Positions 44,358-55,420 of a DNA stretch of 64,000 bases are shown in pieces; the first letter of the stretch is position 1; the number at the start of each line of letters is the position of its first letter. This DNA comes from Cycas panzhihuaensis (Eukaryota > Cycadophyta). The stretch covers positions 193,447,741 to 193,511,740 of the forward strand of contig CM041465.1 in the NCBI GenBank assembly GCA_023213395.1. The letters are read 5' to 3'. The notes under the pieces are model-generated. The model saw only the letters and a list, made by a program, of their open reading frames with translations. It had not been told where the DNA came from and ran no database searches. The translations under genes and the position numbers were made by a program.

Positions 44358-47300
44358 TGGAATCACACATATGGGAGGGGGTAACCATACTTAGATAAGA
44401 TCAAACCAAACCATAAAAGGTTCCAAGGCTAAGGATCTTATGGGCTAAGTAAGAGAATCACCCACAAAGGGCATCCATGTGTTAGAACATAGGTTTATGA
44501 CCTACAAATAGCACGCGAACTTCCTTTGAGGTAACTCTACCTTCATTGGGAGTGATAAAGAGATAAGGGATATCCTTAGTTTCTCAAGTAACCTCAAAAT
44601 ATAGGCCCTCCCACCCTTGGATGGTTGAAGGAGGGAGGAAAGGGAAGGTGAGGGAATGGATCCTAGCATGAAAAGGGGATATGAGAGAGATGGTTCTAAG
44701 TAGGAAATAAGAGCGGTATGCACTCGTGAAGGATTGGGAAGGTGATTGATCCTATGGGTGTGAAACTAACCTAAAGGTCACACTAGGGTGGTCTGGCTAC
44801 AATAAATGAAATAATGACCAGACAAAAGGGCAACCTTAGAAGGGAGATACCCTTAAGGCACTACACCTAAGGTGGGATTTGGAGTATGAGTTGATTGTAG
44901 AAATGTTTTAAAGCTTTTACGTGTGGGTTATTGTATAAGGTGTGTAATGATGAGGTTGTGTATGCAACAATGTGTCCTTGTGTGTAAGAGAGTTCTTTCA
45001 GAAAAGAAAGGAAAATAATAGCATAAACAACACTCATTCACTCATGCGTGCATATCCTCACTCTCATTAACTTTTAAATGTGAAAAAAGAGGAGAATTAA
45101 CAAGGTAGCTATGCGTGATGCAAGATGTATGCAAAGAATACAAGTTCAACAAACTGTGCAACAAGTAGGCATGTAATAAATATTATCCTTATTTTATGCA
45201 CTTTGTCAAACATGCAAGTAGGCTAATTAAGTGTAAATGATATACATAAATTTCCTTTCTTTTATTTTCCTTTAAGTGACCTATAGGGGGTGAAGGAAAG
45301 AAAATGAAAGAAGAGGACTAAAGAGAAGTGGGAGGCATATCTGGGAACTAGGCAGCGGAAGGAGTACTACCCCTTGTCATACCTACTTTCCTCATGCTAC
45401 TCCCAACTACGGACAGCGTGATAGAGTGGTGCTAGCAAAGAAGGATAGGGGCTTCCTTACCTTCCCCAAATCAAAAGGAAAATATAAAAGAGAGGGAAAG
45501 AGTTGTAATAAAAAGGACTCAAAAGAACTGGTGATTGGAAAGGTAGGAATGTACCTAGATCAGAATGCTTTTTTTCTTCTCCATGCATAGCAAGGAGGGA
45601 ACCTACATCCAAACAACATTTGCCCTTTCCCATAGGGTAGAAAGAACATAAGAGATATATATGTAATATATAGGATAATATGATGCAAACTAGCTAAGTC
45701 AAAAGAAACATTCACAACACAAGATTAACTCTCACCTCCTTTTTATGCTAATTTGTAAATAATATGAAAAAGAGCTAGGAGGAGAAAGGGTACGATTAGC
45801 CTCAGAATGGCTAACCCTCCCAAGTCTGTGACACTCCACGATGTCCAAGTACCAAAGTGGCCAAGCAAGGCAAATGTAACAAAACCTTGAGATGTAAACA
45901 ACAGGTTATAGGCGAGATTGCGTGTGTTGTCAATGTTGCAAATGTTGTAAAGTGCAACTTTTGCAACCTCAAACTAGCCTAATACCAAGTGATAGGTAGG
46001 GTAAGGTTTAGGGCTATAATCCCACTCATGTAAGGTCTACAAAGCTGAGAGGAAGCATAATAATGGGCTGCATATGCTGCTGCTAGCAATGACTTCTCTT
46101 CTAATAGCCCTTTGGGAGCCCAAGGGAAGCACAAAGGAGGAAGAAGCAGGGAGAGAAGGGGGTTGCCCTTAAGGAGAAGGTTCACTGGGTATGAAACCCA
46201 CCTTTTATCCTTTCACTCTCCTTTGAAGCCTCTTCCTCACTACTGCCTTAGAGAAACCAGGGAATATCTAGAAGGAAACAATAAGCAAATGAGAATGGGA
46301 GGGTTTGCCTCCTATTTACAGTAGAAAAACTGGAGAAAGAAAGTGTTGAAGAAAGTATACAAATAATTTTTGTAAAACTTAAAAGAAGGAAAGAAAAATA
46401 AAGGATGATGGGTACCTATTATGGGTAGATCAGGGGCAGATCTACATAGAAAATAAGAGAGGAAGGCCAACCTTGTGATGTTTATAGGTGAAACCCCAAA
46501 GGAGCAACAAACTAGAAATAAATATGGAATAAGATAGGAGATATGTGCTTGACGATGTACTTAGAGTATCTCTTTCCTTTAGTTAGCCATGTTACATGCC
46601 TACTACTATAGATCTGGAGTTGTAGAGGACTAGTATCAGGCTAGGAAGTTGATATGTCATACCTATAATGTTGCAGGGCATTTCTATAAAAAAATCTTAA
46701 GAGTGAGTGAGAGAGAGAGTTTAAGAGAGTGGAAGAGAAGAAATGAGGGTATTTTTAGGTTTTTAAACCTAACCCTAGCTCAATTGAGTGATTAGGGTTT
46801 AACTTAGGCAAGGAATATGTCTTTGCCACGTGGTAATTTCATAATAAATGTGAAATTAGCCACATCATATTTTAAAAAATAAAATATGATAGTCACCCCA
46901 TGGTAAACTTCATGGTACCACAATGTTTACAATGGTGCTGCAATCTTTATTACGGTGCAGTAGAAATATAAGCAAAAAGAAACTTGGGGGCTTAGAAAAG
47001 GGGGGTATTTTAGGCCTAAGAGGTATGACACTCTATCCAAATGGTAGAAGATAGTCATGGGACCTAAGAAACCTATGATAGGAAAAATATCAAAGGCAAG
47101 AAGCTCCCAAAAAGTTACTAAGTAAAAAGATGCCAACCATGCCTAGGCGAGGTGCTAGGGGTTAAGATATGTCAATAGGCAATATGATTAGGCTACGAGA
47201 GCCGATTGGTACTTGGGGATAATGCAGAGATGTGGAGGAAGGTTGTGGAGCACCATGGGATGCGTATCCCTAGATCGTCATAGGCTGAAGTGGTGTAATA

Positions 47301-47474
47301 CAACATGATTAAGTAGTGAATGCATAATGATCACTTAATGAACCAAATAGTCATGTAATACAAATGAAATGCTTCAATCCACCTCTAATATAACTGATGA
47401 AGGTGAGGGATAGAGGCGTACATACACTTACCTGAGTCAACCCATCCACACCTATTCCTGGTAGTTGGGAAACA
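44358..47474 (-). repeat. 5' LTR of copy C
   Basis: 3117 bp. On the minus strand it begins TGTTTCCCAAC at 47474 and ends at TGATTCCA (44358). It aligns with 11268-11750 (truncated 3' LTR) over the last 480 bp and, more weakly, with the LTRs of copy B (shared blocks near 44470, 44610 and 46830). No gene is recognised inside; a (GA)n run lies near 46706-46722. Confidence 0.85.
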
Positions 47475-48060
47475 GTCATCATTCGAGGTATGTTTGGGAT
47501 TTTTGACTTTAAATCCATTTGATTTAGAATTTTTAGTCCAATTTACTATTAGAAATAAAAAGGAGGAAGAAGGATAAGATAAGGCACAAAGATTCTTGGA
47601 AAGAATTAGGAAAATAGATCAATAAGTTAAGGAGAAACTTTAAAGATCTCAGAAAAAGTATAAACAAAGGCATAATACATATAGAACCAACCATTCATTC
47701 AAGGAAGGAGATTGAGTTTCATTTCATCTCAGCAAGAAACAATTATAAGGCGAAGGTAAAATATTGAAGCCTATACAATATGGTCATTTTAAAATATTGA
47801 AAAAAATTAGAGAAAATGTTTCTCAACTCAAATTACCAAAATTCATGAAGATGTATTTAGTTATGAATGTTGAGAACCTAAAGATGTTTGAGCCATCTAC
47901 GTTGGACGAAGAGGAAGATGGTATTCCACTCTTGCCAAATCTAGAGGAGCTATGAGTAGAGAAAGAAGAACCATTGTAAACTAATTACATTCTTTGAAGG
48001 AAGAAAACCATAACTAGAAAAGGTAAAATTTAGTCCTTTAGGATTAGACAGAAAGGATAA
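47475..48060 (+). pseudogene. Ty3 integrase C-terminal fragment
   Basis: The plus-strand translation, with several stops, reads LERIRKIDQ-VKEKL-RSQKKY near 47600, HSFKEGD-V-FHLSKKQL near 47695, then KPIQYGHFKILKKIRENVSQLKLP and VMNVENLKMFEPS (47764-47955). This is the end of a Ty3 integrase of a different family from D. No LTR pair was found. It abuts the 5' LTR of copy C, so C probably inserted into or beside it. Confidence 0.78.
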
Positions 48061-49076
48061 CTATGTAGCAAAGTGTGATGGAGTAGTAGGGAGAAGGGAA
48101 GAATTAGGTTCCCTTACTTGTAATTATGATGTCTATGAGACCACAAACCCCTAAAAAGGGGGGTTTTGATCTAAATCAAATTAGTTTAAATCCTTATTTC
48201 CATTTTAAAAGAGTATATATACCTCACATATTTTTCTAACACTTAACAAGTGAAAAAATAGAATTTTATATTCTTCAAATTGAAGAAAAAAAATTGTATT
48301 ACTAGGTATTATTAAGTGCAATCAAATATAACCAGGTGTGACCGAGTACAACTAGGTATGACCAAGTACAACTAGCAAGTGCAATTAGGTGTGACCGAAC
48401 TATGACTAATAGAAAAAAATGATTCGATGATCACAAAACATACCCAAAGTAATCATACACCTATCAACTACCTAATGAGAGAAAGAATCATCTCATTTAA
48501 CTGATTTTTCATTCGTTATAAAGGAAAAGTATGATAAAATTTTTTAAAAAAATAAAAATAAAAGAATAGAAGATAGACAAATAAGGAAAGGAGCATAAAA
48601 ACTACCTAGATCTATTTGTAGGGGGAAGAAGGAGAGTCAAGAGATTTAGACATAGATAGGGAGAAGAAAAATATGGTGGTATCTATCTAAGAGAGATGCC
48701 CAAGTCTTAAAGCATCCCAAAAAGTGAGCTACAACTAAATGAAGGGAAAAATCCTCATACAAAGATTACTAGAAAGTATTTTAGAGAGAACACAATAGAT
48801 GAGAAAGAGCCTAGAACTCTTTTATCCATCCTAAGGATGTTGTAGCAATAAAAAAAATGCTCAATAGAGCATATATAAACATATTTTTCTAGGAATAATT
48901 CAAATGTAAAATATAGATATTATGTAATATTAAATTTGAGTTATTTCAATTAGATTAGATTATTACTTTCCTATTTAATTTAAATAAATTTTAGAAGCAC
49001 AATACTACAAATATTAACCTCCTTTTTCCATGTAAAAATAGGGAGTATTTATAGATATTATAAGTTGTTGGGTGAA
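48061..49076. other. No gene seen; AT-rich remnant
   Basis: Perhaps includes the 3' LTR of the preceding Ty3 fragment. Nothing coding is supported. Contains the 20-bp repeat listed separately. Confidence 0.5.
48330..48412 (+). repeat. Short tandem repeat, 20-bp unit
   Basis: Units AACCAGGTGTGACCGAGTAC (48330-48349) and AACTAGGTATGACCAAGTAC (48350-48369), followed by a disrupted third copy to about 48407. Confidence 0.7.
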
Positions 49077-49089
49077 TGGTATCAGGCCC
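49077..49089 (+). promoter_or_regulatory. Initiator-Met primer site of a decayed Copia
   Basis: TGGTATCAGGCCC, close to the Met-tRNA complement. It likely marks the start of the plus-strand Copia stump that ends at 50458; the LTR before it was not delimited. Confidence 0.5.
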
Positions 49090-50458
49090 ATGGTTTGGAG
49101 CTAAATCATGTGCTAAAATCTTAGGTAAATTGCCCATGGATTTGATCTAATTAAGAAAGAAAAACATTAAAGGTCAAGTCTTTTGAAAAGAGTCAGTAGA
49201 TTCCTCTAAGATTTTTAACATTATCTAAGTAAAACATATAGCTAAGCATATTAATTATACTTTGAAATACACTTTTTTTTTTCTTTTTCCAATTCTGTCA
49301 TCCCATAAAGTTCTCAATAGTATTGCAAAGTTAGTAACTTCATGGTATCATGGTAAAGTTTAAAGTATTATAGAGTCTCCTAGAAATAGAACAAAGTATA
49401 GGACAAACTTGTTTTAACACTACATGATCTAAAATTAGGTCTAAATAGATAAGTATCACAGTAAGATTAGATAAAATACATCTAAAATTGATGGTTTTGA
49501 TAATAAAAGTACCTAAAAGAATATGAGAAGTAAGAAATCACTATGAATGAGAGTAAAAGAACGGCAAGAAGTGTCTATAAAGGTATTAAGAAACCTTTAT
49601 ATAGTTCATTTAGCTCATATGAATAACCTTTTTGAAGATACTAACCATAGTCAAAATCATCATAGAGTGATAATACATATATATCCACTCAAAAAAACAA
49701 GAGGTAAACTCTAGTCCATACTGACAAAAAGAACTAACTAATCTAAACTAGAACTAAATATAAGAAACACATACCTTTACTTACTTATTTGTGTGAGATG
49801 AATGTGGATTTCTCAAACCACAGGAAATAATTACTACCAAATCTAATATTTTATTTGTAGTTGGAATGATATCTAGATTTATGTTAATTCCAAAATAAAG
49901 TCATTAAAATGATACAAAAAAAATCCTCAAATACTTAAAGGGAATTATATAATATAGAGTTGAATTCAAGTATAATGATAACTTTATAAATTTTGATTGG
50001 GCTAGATTCATAGAAAGTAAATGGTTAACTTTTAAATACTATTTTAATTTGGGATCAACTATGATTACTTAGAATAGTAAAAGTTAATCAAATGTTAATA
50101 TGTCCTCAATTTAAGTAGAGTAAAAGACAAAATTTAGAAATGCTACTAAAGCCATTTGGTTATAACATATTCTAGAAGACACAAGACTACATCAATTAGA
50201 ACCAATTATATTATATTGTGATAATTGGAGTAGATTAAAGATCATAAAATATCTAATATTCCATCCACACACCAAATATTTTGAGATGTACCATTACTTT
50301 ATTCATGAATTGATTTAGGATGGAGAGATTAAGATGGTATATAGGCTAATAGAAGAATAACTAGATGGCATATTTACTAACAACTAATGCATTATAAATT
50401 TTTAAACTTTTAAGAATGGTTTAGGTGTTAAAGTAAATAAAATAAATATTAAGAGGGA
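49090..50458 (+). pseudogene. Copia pol stump with RNase H end
   Basis: Only 1.4 kb separates the primer site from the 3' LTR start, so most of gag-pol is deleted. From about 49985 the RNase H is readable with stops: YFNLGSTMIT, NATKAIWL-HILED, IILYCDN near 50205, FHPHTKYFEMYHYFIHELI near 50260-50315, and DGEIKMV near 50325. AGAGGGAG at 50451-50458 is a typical Copia polypurine tract. The part 49090-49980 has no readable domain. Confidence 0.75.
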
Positions 50459-50760
50459 GTGTTGATAATTAATGTTTATATGGCTTATAACCTTGGGTTG
50501 TCATCCTCTCCCTTTATTATTATATTATTATTAATTATTAATTCCTTATTATATGAGTTTGATCAGACATTAGGGTTACACCACCCACCTCACATTTGTT
50601 GCTTATAAGGGAGTTAGTATTTCTTTTAGAGTTATACATAAGCACCTATTGTACATTGTAAACAAATAGGATTTTATGAGAATGAGATATAAATTTCAAA
50701 TTAGTAAAATTAATATTTTCTAAGTTAAATATGAAGGAGGATGGATATTTGCCTAGTTTG
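50459..50760 (+). repeat. 3' LTR start of Copia stump
   Basis: TGTTGATAATTAATG follows the polypurine tract at once. The right end was not resolved; the extent given is approximate. Confidence 0.55.
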
Positions 50761-51201
50761 TAACCTAGGTTCAAGACTGATGATATCCTTATAAACATTC
50801 AATAGAAAATTAAAATAAAAATAAGCATAAAAGTATAAGCATAAGAATTAATCTTTAATTCACCAAATCAAAGGTTTGTATTCCATTCATTCATCCATGA
50901 GCAATTATAATACTATATAATATGAAGAATGACTCATACATAAAACAAAAAGAGGCATTTACAAAATATAAAGAAGGTAAATTGAGTCATGTAAGGTGTT
51001 AAATACACCTTATATTATTACAATAATCAATGACACCTTCATATGAGGACAAAATACTACCCTACACTACTACATTCACAATATTAAGTTGTGACTTAAA
51101 CTATTTACATGAAATGAAGCCCACGTAGTAAGTATATACAAAACTAATAGTAATAACATAAAATCTACGAATTAATGAAATAAAAGTTAATTCTTGTATC
51201 A
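50761..51201 (-). repeat. 3' LTR region of minus-strand Copia
   Basis: On the minus strand TGATACAAG starts at 51201, directly after AGGGAGGG (51202-51210), a polypurine tract. The left end is uncertain, perhaps near 50777. Confidence 0.5.
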
Positions 51202-51239
51202 CCCTCCCTAAATGATGATTTCATTAATTTTGACACTAA

Positions 51240-54200
51240 GACTAAGCTTAAAACTTTTAAATTTATTGCGAGAGAGTGCTTTTGTGAAGATATCTGTAAT
51301 TTATTTTTAACAGGCTTGCATATCAAATCAATCCCATTATCTTGTATATGCTCCCTAATGAAGTGATGGTGAACTTTGATGTGTTTCGATCTAGCATAGA
51401 ATATAAGAGAATACTTTGATTATCATAAAACAAAGATGTTGCTTATGTTTATCTAAGACCAAGCTCTTCAAGAATCATCCTATGCCAGATAGCCTTAATA
51501 GTAACACTAACAATGGCTTTATATTAAATTTTAATTGAAGAAAGTATGACATTAGGATACTTTTTACAAGACCATGAAACTGAAGTAGAATTGAGATTAA
51601 AATAGTAACCTAATTTTGATATATGTTTATCTTTATATCCTGTCTAATCTATATCTGTGTAACCTATTAATAAAGGATTCTCCACACAATAGTCATCAAG
51701 TCCAAATTGAAGAGTAACCTAAAGATATTTTAGGATCCTCATTGTTACTTTCTAATGTGAGAGTTTAAACTATGTCATGAACTTAGAATAGATCCCAATG
51801 GCATAGGTAATGTCATGTCAATTATGCATGAGGTATATGAGTTTCCCCACAAGTTGTCTATACAACATTGGATCTATAAGTTTTCCATGCTCATCAATAT
51901 CTAATTTTAGACCTATCTCCATAGGAGTTGGTGATGGTTTACATTCATCCATCTTATATTTTTGAAGAATTTCCTTTACATATTTTGACTATGAAAAGAA
52001 AATATGGCTTGGTTCCTACTAAACTTCCATGCTAAGAAAATAATGGAGTAACTTGAGATTAATCATCTCAAAACTACTTTTTAATTCTCTCTAGATATAT
52101 GAAATCCACTCTATATCATTGCCAATTATCAACAAATTATTAATATAAAGTACAACCATAATGATCAATCTATTATGAGTTTTGATATACAAATTTAAAT
52201 CTAATGATGAGTGGATGAGTCCATGCTTATGAAAATAATTATTAATCTTTGTATACCAAGTGCAAGGTGATTATTTAAGGCCATACAATAGCTTTTTAAG
52301 TTTACAAACTATGTGTTCTCTTTTACAAACCACAAAGTTAAGAAGTTGATTTATGTAAATTTCCTCTTGCAAGTCACAATTTAAGAAGGTATTTTTTATA
52401 TCTATTTGGTATATAATCTATTTACATTGAGTTGTAAGTACCAAAACAAGCCTAACAATGGTCATATTAGTAACTAGTGCAAATGTGTCATCATAGTTAA
52501 TTCCTTTAATCTATATGAAACCTTTGGAAATAAAGTGAGCTTTATATCATTGAATGGAGCCATCTACATGAAATTTTATTTTAAAAATCTATTTACAATT
52601 AATCATTTTTTTTCATTTAGGCAACTCAATAAGATCCCAAGTATCATTTTAAAAGATTGAACCTATTTCATCAATCATTATTACTTTCTATTTTTGATCT
52701 GTAATAACTTCCTTAAAAGTAGAGGGTTTATAAGTTGATAATATTTTTTCCATTAAGGCGAAATTAGTGGATGACCTATATTTTAATTGTCACTTCACTT
52801 GTTGTAGTAGTGAAGGAGTAGAAGAGATCATATGCATGTACCATTTAGGCAACTATTTTAAAGTAGTCTCATCCTAAACATCCTTTAAAGGACTGATGAG
52901 AGAAGATGTGGAAGTAGAGATAGGTGGCACAAATGTAGATCTAGGAGTAAATGTAGATGCTGAAGGCATTCATATTAGAGGAATATTTTATGGAGCAAAA
53001 GGAGCAACTAGTGCTTTATCTGACTGGTCATCAAATAATGAAATCTAATTGATATCAACATCTTGGTTATCTTATGAAAATATGACATTCTCAAATGTTT
53101 GCATTTAGTTAGTAGCAAGAGTATATAATTTATATGATTTATAGCCCAGTTGATAATTAATAAAAATATATTTTTTACTCTTATCATCTAATGTTTTCCT
53201 CTATTCTTTTGGTATAAGTATATACATTGTACAACCAAAAGTATGTAAGTGTGAGACCATTAGTTTTTGACCTAACTAGACCTCCTTGGGAGTAATATTT
53301 AACACAACCTTAGTAGGACTTTTATTTATAAGATATACGATTGTATAAATGGCTTTTGCCTAGAATTGAAGTCCTAAACTCTTAGCAGTAAGCATGGCTT
53401 TGCATTTGCTAACTAAGGTCTAATTTATTTACTTAAAAACACCATTTTATTGAGGGATATATAAGGCAAAAATATTTTATTTGATGCCATTATCTTTATA
53501 AAATTGGGTAAATGAATTAGATATATATTCACCTCTATTATCATAATGAAGGACTTTTAGTGACCTTCTAAATTTAGTTTCAGTGCCATAATTAAATTCC
53601 TTGAATTTATCAAGACCTTCTAATTTTCACTTCATGAAATATACCCAAACTTTCTTAGAATAATCATTAATAAAAGTGATAAATAATTGATAGCCTCTAA
53701 AGGATGCTTAAGACATGGGCCCATAGATGTCTGAAGGTACCAAACCTAAAGGTTCGTTGGCATGCCAAGCTCTCCCATTTAACTTGAAAAGAGCCTAATG
53801 ATATTTGCCCATTACATAGGCCTCATAAATACATTTAGTCTTCTTGATGTTTGGTATCCCATGTGCCATATTCAATTTCTAAAGCAGATGAAATCTTGCC
53901 ATATTTCAGTGACCTAAGCATTAATGCCATAACTAGTCTTTCAAAATCTTTAGAGAAATATATGTCTAAGAAGCAAATTAATTATTTGAATTTGATGTCA
54001 AAGTATGAGGATCAAGAGTTATAGATATATTGCTATAAGAATTAACTTCAAGTATGTGGATCAATGGTCAAGTCACCAAATCAAGTTTGTCGAGTCCTTA
54101 ATCTTCATATCCTATGGCAATTAAGTTGTCATTTAAGTCTATAATCAAGCATTTTCCAAGAAAGTTAAACAAAATATTAAAGTTTTGTTTATTTATCTAG

Positions 54201-54460
54201 ATAACTAAAAGTAAGTTACGTATTGTTCCAAGCACATAAAACACATTATTAAAATTATAAGGAGTTCACATTTTTCAATGAAATAGGAATATTACTAATC
54301 TTGGAAACCTATAAAGTTCCATCATCTCAAAAGGTGAAAGATTGATCCTTGATTAGTCTTGTATTAGTTAGGAGATCTTTTGAACCTATCATGTATTAAG
54401 AAGCACCTAAATTAATCAGGAGATATCACAGTGATATGATGATAAAGCAACAAAAATAAG
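51240..54460 (-). pseudogene. Copia pol, minus strand, heavily decayed
   Basis: Protease: NLGAS-YMIGSKDLL near 54405. Integrase: FRGYQLFITFINDYSKKVWVYF near 53670 and HYDNRGEYISNSF near 53550 (Asp). RT: TWDLIELPK near 52640, QIDIKNTFLNCDLQEEIYINQ near 52380, LYINNLLIIGND near 52150 where the catalytic Asp pair is Asn-Asn, and PTPMEIGLKLD. RNase H: YFNLNSTSVSW near 51600 and LFYDNQS near 51425. Integrase before RT makes it Copia. Dozens of stops show greater age than the elements to the left. Its catalytic Asp codons have changed, so it is dead. Confidence 0.87.
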
Positions 54461-54639
54461 GATTTAAGAATTAGACATGTGGCTTCTATATCTTTAGTTA
54501 TAATTTTTATTATATTAATTTCTTTAAGGGGCATTCTAATTCTATCTTCTTAGTCCCTAGAAGTTTGGTTGATTCTATCTCTAATGTCCCTAATAGTTTC
54601 TATGTACATGAGTTTAATTACCTCACATTATAGGGCAAT

Positions 54640-55420
54640 TTTGAAACTATTATTATTGAAGGTCAACAAACTGATGTCTAAGCTATAGACATTCAGGTCT
54701 TCCTCTCTATTTGGCTACAAATACTAGTGTAGAGGAGGATGCTCCTAGATTCCTAGAATGGTTCAAAATGCATTCTTTTGGGAACAATAAACCCTCAAAC
54801 ATATTAAAATCAATGGTAGTAAGTTGGCCTAAATATGATAGATTAGATATGATGGCATTATAACTAGGTGGTAAAGCATTAATAATGTTAGATACAAGAT
54901 CATTATTCATTGATGACTGGCCCATAATTGATAACTAGTTCTTGATCACCTTAATTTAGGATAAGTGAAATACTATGGACCCTATAAATATAATAGAGAA
55001 AATCTAAGCTTTAAGTAACACTACCTTAGCATTGTCCATCCTCTCATAGAGTGCATAGATGATATTCCAAGCTTTAGTAGAGGTAGAGTTAAGTTCCATA
55101 TTCTAGTCAATATGATCCTCATAGGACATGTAAAGAAAAGAAAGGGTAACTTTATTAAACTTGGGAGATACAACTACTTCATTAAGATTAAGTGGAATAA
55201 GGTTATCAAGATCATTAGGATCTTTATTAGAAATTAGCTTAAGAATTTTTTCAGAAACATAAGGCCAAAGTTTGTTTATAATCAGAATATTCTTGACTTA
55301 TTTCTTCTAAGCTAAGAAGTTATTACTACTAGATAGTTTAATTGTATTAGATACAATAATTTAAAGTGCTATAGTGTTTATTATATATTATTTTTTTACC
55401 AAAAAGGGTGATATAAACTA
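54640..55420 (-). pseudogene. Gag of minus-strand Copia
   Basis: The minus strand reads NKLWPYVSEKILKLI near 55265, HIDQNMELNSTSTKAWNIIYAL near 55110-55050, then DLVSNIINALPPSYNAIISNL near 54890, the UBN2 gag pattern. Open between 54925 and 54707, broken elsewhere. Confidence 0.8.

Larger units (their letters stand above)
11268..47474 (-). mobile_element. Tat-like Ty3 element, copy C (host of two insertions)
   Basis: Read on the minus strand: 5' LTR 44358-47474, primer site, gag, protease, linker, RT, RNase H, integrase (to about 37465), antisense PMD gene, second RNase H (29080-29490), then 11751-12134 and a 3' LTR stump 11268-11750. Two insertions interrupt it. Copia occupies 30663-35727 with a perfect ctaag duplication. 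Element B occupies 12135-28946; joining 12134 to about 28952 restores colinearity with B's own internal sequence around 15150. The left end of the 3' LTR is deleted, so no target duplication for C can be seen. Confidence 0.85.

Noticed and set aside
48330-48412. A CRISPR-like array.
   Set aside because: Only two good 20-bp units with no spacers, in plant repeat DNA.
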